Below, one piece after another: positions 58,527 to 64,000 of a stretch of DNA of 64,000 bases (position 1 is its first letter; each line of letters opens with the position of its first letter). Source of the stretch: a virus. Location of the stretch: positions 1 to 64,000 of IMG/VR virus record IMGVR_UViG_3300021079_000001. One strand, given 5' to 3'. A program made the position numbers and the translations under genes. The notes under the pieces were generated by a model that had not been told where the DNA came from, did no database searches, and worked only from the letters and a program-made list of their open reading frames with translations.

Positions 58527-61500
58527 ATGGGAATAGCCAGAACTGAATGTGGATTAGTATTCACAACAGGTAAACAGATAACTAAGGTGTTAGCAGATAA
58601 TAGGGAGGAATCCAGGTTATTTAAGGACCTTGTGGAACGTGTTACTGATATGAAGTCAGAGGACAAGGAGAAACTCCGAGAAGGGTATAGTGAATGGAAA
58701 AAAGAAGGTAAGGTATTCGATCTGGATAATAACCGTAATCTGGCACACGCAATATGGGCACAGACATCATCAGAGAAGTTTAATGAACTCTATAAAGGGG
58801 AAAAAGATGCTAATGGAGAACCACTAGCTGACAAGGCACTGGAAGTTATACAAGGCGCAGATACTCATATGCCAGTAAAGGATAAGGCTGCAGTAGCAGG
58901 AGAACTAGTATTTCCTGTAGTAGATCGTGTAAAGGAACTGAGTGGTAAAGAGGTCAAAGTACTAGATAGAGAAGGTAATCATGCCAGAATAGAGGTACGT
59001 GGAGAAAGTAAGGAAGCACAGAGAATAATCAAGGAGATTAACAAGGAATACCCTGGAGTAGCTGCTGAAGGTAGGCCGGGTGTTATAACACTCAATATAC
59101 CAGATGTTGAAGTAACCAGAAAGTACAATCAGTATGCAGATCAATACAAAGAGTCTACAGCTGATACATTTTACCAAAAATCAAATGAGAAGACATTACC
59201 ATCAAAAGCTAATCCTGCTACAGTAGCTGAATATGAAGAGTTTTTAAAGAGAAAGGGTGTTCCTATAATTACTACAGGTATATTAGATAAAGATGGTAAA
59301 CCCATACCAGCTAAGAATGCTGTAGACCTTGCACAGAATCTTGTATATATAGTAGATGGGGAAAAACCTACAGCACTAGGAGAAGAGACATTTCACTATG
59401 GCTCTCGTATTATACAAGCTCATGATCCTAAGCTATGGAAAGAGATGATGAATCGTGTAGGGAACTATAAGCTCTACGGAGATATAGTAGACCTATACAA
59501 GAATGATAAAAAATATCAGAACCCAGATGGTAGTATCAATATCCCTAAGATGAAAGAGGAAACTATTGGTAGGTTACTGCATGAGCATTATGTACAGGAG
59601 AGAGAAGGGTTGACAGAAAAACCAGAATTATTAGAACAACTACAAGGATGGTGGAAGAAGTTTGTAGAAGGGTTGAAATCGTTTTTTTCAGGTACAGGAT
59701 ATGACCCATTCAGAAAAGCGGCTAAACAGTTTGCAAGAGATAGAGGTGCATTCAAAACAGATAGAAAAATACATGAAGCTGTACACAAGCTAACAGATCA
59801 ATCAGAGAAAGAGTCATATAGTAACTTCAAAGACAGGACAATATCCAGTCTAAAAGACATAGCATCTAAAGTAAAAGATAAGACAGTCGTAGTAACACAT
59901 GGTACTGTATTGGATATGGCTAGGTCATGGAAAGAAAACATGTATAACGATAATATATCTGAAGATAGTTATAACAAGAAAGAAACAGAGAATGGTCATG
60001 TATTAGAACTTCAAGTAGGTGATAAGACTTTGTATTTGGTAAGACATGGTGAATCTACTGCTAATGTATTGGAAGAACCCTCAACTGATGAAACGCCTTT
60101 AACTGGTAAAGGACAGGAAGATGCAGTAATGGCTGCACAAGAATTAAAAGAAAAAGGTGTAACAGAAGTACTTAATACAGATACAGAAAGAACAGATCAT
60201 ACAGCAGCTATTATTAGAAAAGAATTGCAAGGTGAAGACACCTTCTTACAGAAGAAAGAAGAGACAGGTGAAGAAAAAAGAGACAACGCTTTCGATAAAA
60301 TAACTGAAGTAGGTAGTAAAGTGGTAAGACCTACTGAGCCAGGTAAAAAATACACATATGCTGGTGCTGAAGTTCCTACCAGGGTACATGATAAAATAGC
60401 TGCTGAACAAAAGAAGAAAATGGGGAAAATGACATTCTCCAGTAAAGAAGAAGAAGAGAAGTATACTAAACATACAGAAAAGGCTATTCAATTAGGTACA
60501 GATATATCTTCAGATCTTGATCAAATTGTGTCTGAAGTAGTAGATAAGAGTACTGGTTTAAAAAGAGACAGAATAGAAGAAGATCATGGTTATATACCAA
60601 TAACAGATAAATATCAATCAGATATGGATAAAGCTGTAAATGGTTCTATCTATGATAATCTAAAATTGATGATAAGGGGATGGGATGAACCTAATAAAGC
60701 AGATATTCATAACCCTATACATCATAATGGTATACTAGACTTATATCCTGAAGGTACTAAGTTTATCTGGGATGTATCTTTATATGATCCTAATGCAGCA
60801 TTCCAAGGAAAGAGTGGTATGGCCGGTACACCTGACTTTATAGCTATTACTCCAGATGGTATTGCACATCTACATGACTGGAAATCAGTTGGTCGTACAG
60901 GAGAAATAAAAGGGTATACTAAAGAAGCCTACAACCTACAGATGAAAGCATATGCTAAGATGTTGAAAGATGCATATGGAGTGGAGGTACAGACAGCTCG
61001 TATGGATATTATGGGTGTTAAATGGGGAGAAGGTGATAGTGTAAAAGGTGTAAATATACACGGTATAGATCTTTCTATGTCAGCTGGTGAACTGTATAGA
61101 CCTTATCTGACTGATATACATAAAACAGGAGATAAGGTGATAGATGACTATGCAGATCGTCTTATAGGAATGCTCAATGCCTTACAGGCTAAGGATATGT
61201 CAGATGCAGAAAGGGTAACAAGAAGTAGAAGAGCTGCTGATTTAGAAAAAGCAATACTCAGATTACGTCTTGAAAAGTCATTTGCTCCTATTATGGAACA
61301 AGGTGATCAGTTTATTAAGTATGCTGATAGGGAACAAGCCAGAATAGCATCAAGTAACGTGGACTTCTCTAATATGGATATGAAGGAGTTCAGTAAAGAA
61401 GCTGGTAATCTTATTGTTCTAAAAGACAATCTGCAGATATATAAAGACCTTAGTAAGTTTAAAGGGTATATGCAAGATGCTGATAAACTACAGGCATTAG

Positions 61501-64000
61501 AACAGTTAATAACTAAAGCTGAGAATCTCTATAATAAACAGATAGAGATGAATATGAAAGTAGCTTCAGAATGGTTTAAAGATAAAACTATAGATGATAT
61601 AGCAAAAGCACAAAAACAATACGGGGCAATTGCAGGTACAGTAAGGGAAAGAAGTAATCAAGAACTAACTACTGTACAAGGTCTGCAGGATGTACTACAA
61701 AATCTGAGTAACCGTAGTCAGAATAGGATAAACGACACACTTTATGACTTTACTAATGATATTGGTACAGGTATATACGATGAAGTTAGCAAATGGGGTG
61801 ATGAAAAAAAGTTATGGAGTGTTATAGGTGCAAAAGATAAGAATAAATTGATTAGCCCATTTAAGTCAGAATTTTATGAAGAGTTAGATAAAGCTAAAGA
61901 AGCTAAAGATATTCAATGGGTAAAAGATCATACTGATAATAAAGCATTAGAAGATTATCTTAATAAGAAAAGAGAAAGTCAACTCAGAGATCTTTATGAA
62001 TATTATCATCTAGCATCTCAGGGTATGACAATGGATAAGCCATGGGAATGGGGTAGAGGTGTAGATACTAAACTGGAAGAATCGGTTGAAAGAATACTAA
62101 AATATACAGAACATGCAGGAAAAGAAGGTAATCAAAACTGGTACAGTAATGCCCATAAGTTTCCAAAGAAACTTAATGCAGATGGTTCTTATACTAAATG
62201 GGTAAGTGAAGAGATGAAAAACTTAGAACGTCCAGGAAATGCACCTGCTAAAAAGTTCTATGATTATATTCAAAAATGGAATAATCAGTTTGCTACATCT
62301 GGATACCTACAATGGGAAGGTGCTCGTACATTCTTACCACATGTACCTAAAGAAACTGTAACTAAAATATTCTCAGGAGGATTTAATATTAAAGATGGGT
62401 TATTGAGTCTATATACTAGTAAAGTGATAGAAGACAGAGATCCATTGAGAGATCCTCGTACAGGTGAAATTATTAATAGTCTACCTAAATCTTTTCAAAG
62501 TAGATTATCTGAAAAAGAAGTATCTAAAGATCTTATCAAAAACCAACTCCTTCACATAATGAAAGGAATAGAGTGGGAAGAAAAGAATGCTGTAGAGGAT
62601 ATAATATATCTACTGCAGGATATAGAACGATCTAAGGGTATGTTAGAGCCTACTCAAAAAGGAATGGTGACAGGTAAAGTAATAGGTATTGGAGAAAAGA
62701 CAGATAATGTGAAACTGCTTAACGACTTTATTGATATAGGATTTTACAATATACACGATCTCGGTAATGATGCCCAGTTTGGTAAAGTAAAAATGACTAG
62801 TGATGGAAAAGAGGTAAAAGCCTCCGGTAGCAAAATGTTAAGCACAGTTACAGGTGCGGGGTCAATGGCTATATTATCCTGGAAACCATCTATTATAGCA
62901 TTTCGTTCATTGGAGACTACTTTACAAGGTTTATATAATGCCAATAAGTATTTCTCAGCAAAAACTCAATTACAAGGTTTATATGACTTTATAGCATCTA
63001 GGGCATTTAAAGGAAGTAATGAACTTACAATAGGATTATTGAAATCATTCTTACCTGAAGAAGAACAACTACATATAGCTGCTAAAGGACTATCTCTTAA
63101 TAAATTGAATAATCTGAATGTACAAGAATTTCTGATGAAGGGAGTGAAGTCAGCGCATAATATAGTAGTATATAGTAACTTTTTTGCACACATGGAAAGT
63201 GCTATTGTTATAGATGGTAAGATACACAATGTACGGGAGTATTACAGATCTTTACCTGAGAGTGCTAATCGATATAAAGATATAACTAAATATGAAAAAG
63301 AGTTACCTACTAAATGTAAAGAACTACTAGATAAGTACGGTCTCATGAAATTTGCCAAGTATAATAAAGAAACAGGTAAAATGGACTATCCGGGACTTGA
63401 TCTTAACGATAGGTCAGTTGCTGCTTTTAAACAGCTTATACGTGTAACAGGAAGAGAGATGTCGGGTAATATTAGTCATGAAGATCAGTCTCGTATGAGA
63501 TCTAATGTATGGTGGAGACAAATGTTAATGTATAATAACTGGTTACCCAGACAATGGGATGTACGTGCAGGTAATTTAGCATATAACAAAGGTAAAGATT
63601 CATATGAATGGGGGCGTACTCGTGTATTTGCTCAAGTAGTATTTGCTGAAGGATTTTTACCTGCAGCTACTAAAATATTAAAGACACTGGTAGGTATGGA
63701 TGAGGTTACTCGTGGTACTGAAAAAGGGTTGGGACAACTACAAGAGATGTATAACAAAACTGTAGAAGATCAGTTAAAAAAAGGCGTAGAACTAAAAATG
63801 ACAAAAGAAGAGTTCTATGATCTAGTAAGGGATAAAGTAAAGAACCAAGTAAGAGAATTTCAAGTAGTATTAGCTGTATGTGCTGCATATTGGGGACTTA
63901 TGGCAATGTTGCCTAAGAAAGGTGATGATGATTATGAAGAAACAGTTGCTCAATTTGGATTATTAAAGAAAACTATGTTGAAAGCTAAAGAGGCTATGAC
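58527..64000 (+). CDS. Second giant polyvalent protein, 5' part (>1,820 aa, runs off window)
   Basis: ATG at 58527 follows the endonuclease stop by 1 nt. The frame stays open to the window edge. Content in order: helical N-terminus (TDMKSEDKEKLREGYSEWKK), a GEETFHYGSRII segment (about 285-296) with E-E-x-x-H, a histidine phosphatase-like block at 423-572 with motifs in permuted order, a PD-(D/E)XK-like block at about 725-830, long coiled coils (residues ~895-1150), then a region with SGKMLSTVTG-like linker and hydrophobic stretches (GAGSMAILSWKPSIIAFRSL near residue 1445), and VWWRQMLMYNNWLPRQWD near 1663. By position and style it is another virion-delivered protein. The C-terminus is unknown. 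Confidence 0.75.
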   Translation, partial: MGIARTECGLVFTTGKQITKVLADNREESRLFKDLVERVTDMKSEDKEKLREGYSEWKKEGKVFDLDNNRNLAHAIWAQTSSEKFNELYKGEKDANGEPLADKALEVIQGADTHMPVKDKAAVAGELVFPVVDRVKELSGKEVKVLDREGNHARIEVRGESKEAQRIIKEINKEYPGVAAEGRPGVITLNIPDVEVTRKYNQYADQYKESTADTFYQKSNEKTLPSKANPATVAEYEEFLKRKGVPIITTGILDKDGKPIPAKNAVDLAQNLVYIVDGEKPTALGEETFHYGSRIIQAHDPKLWKEMMNRVGNYKLYGDIVDLYKNDKKYQNPDGSINIPKMKEETIGRLLHEHYVQEREGLTEKPELLEQLQGWWKKFVEGLKSFFSGTGYDPFRKAAKQFARDRGAFKTDRKIHEAVHKLTDQSEKESYSNFKDRTISSLKDIASKVKDKTVVVTHGTVLDMARSWKENMYNDNISEDSYNKKETENGHVLELQVGDKTLYLVRHGESTANVLEEPSTDETPLTGKGQEDAVMAAQELKEKGVTEVLNTDTERTDHTAAIIRKELQGEDTFLQKKEETGEEKRDNAFDKITEVGSKVVRPTEPGKKYTYAGAEVPTRVHDKIAAEQKKKMGKMTFSSKEEEEKYTKHTEKAIQLGTDISSDLDQIVSEVVDKSTGLKRDRIEEDHGYIPITDKYQSDMDKAVNGSIYDNLKLMIRGWDEPNKADIHNPIHHNGILDLYPEGTKFIWDVSLYDPNAAFQGKSGMAGTPDFIAITPDGIAHLHDWKSVGRTGEIKGYTKEAYNLQMKAYAKMLKDAYGVEVQTARMDIMGVKWGEGDSVKGVNIHGIDLSMSAGELYRPYLTDIHKTGDKVIDDYADRLIGMLNALQAKDMSDAERVTRSRRAADLEKAILRLRLEKSFAPIMEQGDQFIKYADREQARIASSNVDFSNMDMKEFSKEAGNLIVLKDNLQIYKDLSKFKGYMQDADKLQALEQLITKAENLYNKQIEMNMKVASEWFKDKTIDDIAKAQKQYGAIAGTVRERSNQELTTVQGLQDVLQNLSNRSQNRINDTLYDFTNDIGTGIYDEVSKWGDEKKLWSVIGAKDKNKLISPFKSEFYEELDKAKEAKDIQWVKDHTDNKALEDYLNKKRESQLRDLYEYYHLASQGMTMDKPWEWGRGVDTKLEESVERILKYTEHAGKEGNQNWYSNAHKFPKKLNADGSYTKWVSEEMKNLERPGNAPAKKFYDYIQKWNNQFATSGYLQWEGARTFLPHVPKETVTKIFSGGFNIKDGLLSLYTSKVIEDRDPLRDPRTGEIINSLPKSFQSRLSEKEVSKDLIKNQLLHIMKGIEWEEKNAVEDIIYLLQDIERSKGMLEPTQKGMVTGKVIGIGEKTDNVKLLNDFIDIGFYNIHDLGNDAQFGKVKMTSDGKEVKASGSKMLSTVTGAGSMAILSWKPSIIAFRSLETTLQGLYNANKYFSAKTQLQGLYDFIASRAFKGSNELTIGLLKSFLPEEEQLHIAAKGLSLNKLNNLNVQEFLMKGVKSAHNIVVYSNFFAHMESAIVIDGKIHNVREYYRSLPESANRYKDITKYEKELPTKCKELLDKYGLMKFAKYNKETGKMDYPGLDLNDRSVAAFKQLIRVTGREMSGNISHEDQSRMRSNVWWRQMLMYNNWLPRQWDVRAGNLAYNKGKDSYEWGRTRVFAQVVFAEGFLPAATKILKTLVGMDEVTRGTEKGLGQLQEMYNKTVEDQLKKGVELKMTKEEFYDLVRDKVKNQVREFQVVLAVCAAYWGLMAMLPKKGDDDYEETVAQFGLLKKTMLKAKEAM
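59793..60242 (+). other. Histidine phosphatase domain with circularly permuted motif order
   Basis: Residues 423-572. First comes ESYSNFKDR (E429, R437) and KTVVVTHGTVLDMA with H458, which are the motifs normally near the C-terminus. Then GHVLEL and LYLVRHGES with R506-H507-G508-E509, normally the N-terminus, then LNTDTERTDHTA with R555, normally the second motif. All expected catalytic elements are present but start at a different point. Confidence 0.6.
60699..61016 (+). other. PD-(D/E)XK nuclease-like domain
   Basis: Residues 725-830. AGTPDFIAITPDG supplies D770, HLHDWKS supplies D784-x-K786, and YNLQMKAYAKML the Q-x3-Y motif of RecB/Cas4-type members. These residues bind the metal and cut DNA in that family. 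Substrate unknown. Confidence 0.65.

Noticed and set aside
1-64000. Stop-codon reassignment (TAG or TGA read as an amino acid), as known in some crAss-like phages
   Set aside because: TAA, TGA and TAG all end well-placed genes (TAG at 16285, 33513, 57183 and 57550, TGA at 258, 6641 and 12088), and long frames are intact under the standard code.
1-64000. tRNA genes or CRISPR array
   Set aside because: The gaps are below about 110 nt and none can hold a cloverleaf ending in CCA or repeated spacer units. None seen by eye.

Overview
The window looks like the late (virion) half of a large tailed-phage genome of the crAss-like group (order Crassvirales) that infects Bacteroidota. Every supported gene reads on the + strand, and genes are packed stop-to-start or overlap by 1 to 40 nt. 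The grounds for the assignment are: the gene order large terminase, portal, acidic scaffold-like protein, major capsid protein; a downstream pair made of a ring/stabilisation-type protein and an IHF-like protein; very long internal 'cargo' proteins; and a virion RNA polymerase metal-binding motif of the DFDxD type inside a 5,027-residue protein. Shine-Dalgarno motifs are largely absent, and promoter-like TAnnTTTG elements of Bacteroidota type occur in several gaps. TAA, TGA and TAG all act as ordinary stops, so the standard code applies. I did the reading by eye, and family names not backed by a stated motif are inference.

Layout. 1-1.7 kb: end of an upstream gene, two unknown small genes and a GT-A type glycosyltransferase. 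1.7-5.8 kb: two low-complexity beta-rich tail fibre or adhesin genes with a 57-residue gene between them. 5.9-7.3 kb: four small packaging-proximal genes (winged-helix-like, coiled, zinc-ribbon, helical). 7.3-15.1 kb: terminase large subunit, portal, putative scaffold, major capsid protein. 15.1-18.2 kb: three structural genes bounded by a hairpin after the capsid gene and a strong intrinsic terminator at 18.24 kb. 18.3-23.5 kb: GH19-type endolysin and Cys-rich or fibre-like tail proteins. 23.6-30.8 kb: ring/IHF-like/tubular genes and a 1,662-residue tail protein. 30.8-40.4 kb: three internal cargo-like proteins. 40.4-55.5 kb: the 5,027-residue polyprotein. 55.5-58.5 kb: a HExxE protein, an ATP-grasp enzyme, a small unknown protein and a GIY-YIG homing endonuclease. 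58.5-64 kb: a second giant polyvalent protein that is still open at the window edge.

How the genes work together. Terminase and portal package DNA into a capsid built on the scaffold. The ring/tubular genes and the 1,662-residue protein build the tail barrel, and the fibre genes give host contact, probably with surface glycans in mind given the linked glycosyltransferase. The cargo proteins and the giant RNA polymerase would be packed in the virion and delivered with the DNA so that early transcription can start at once.

Most striking. The two giant proteins carry a set of enzyme modules in addition to the polymerase: an HExxH zincin-like motif, a DnaJ-type HPD domain, a C-terminal NADAR (YbiA-like) domain, a histidine phosphatase whose motif order looks circularly permuted, and a PD-(D/E)XK nuclease-like domain. 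An ATP-grasp enzyme and a HExxE protein lie between them. Read together this resembles a virion-delivered takeover and counter-defence package. That reading is inference. The motifs themselves are visible in the sequence.
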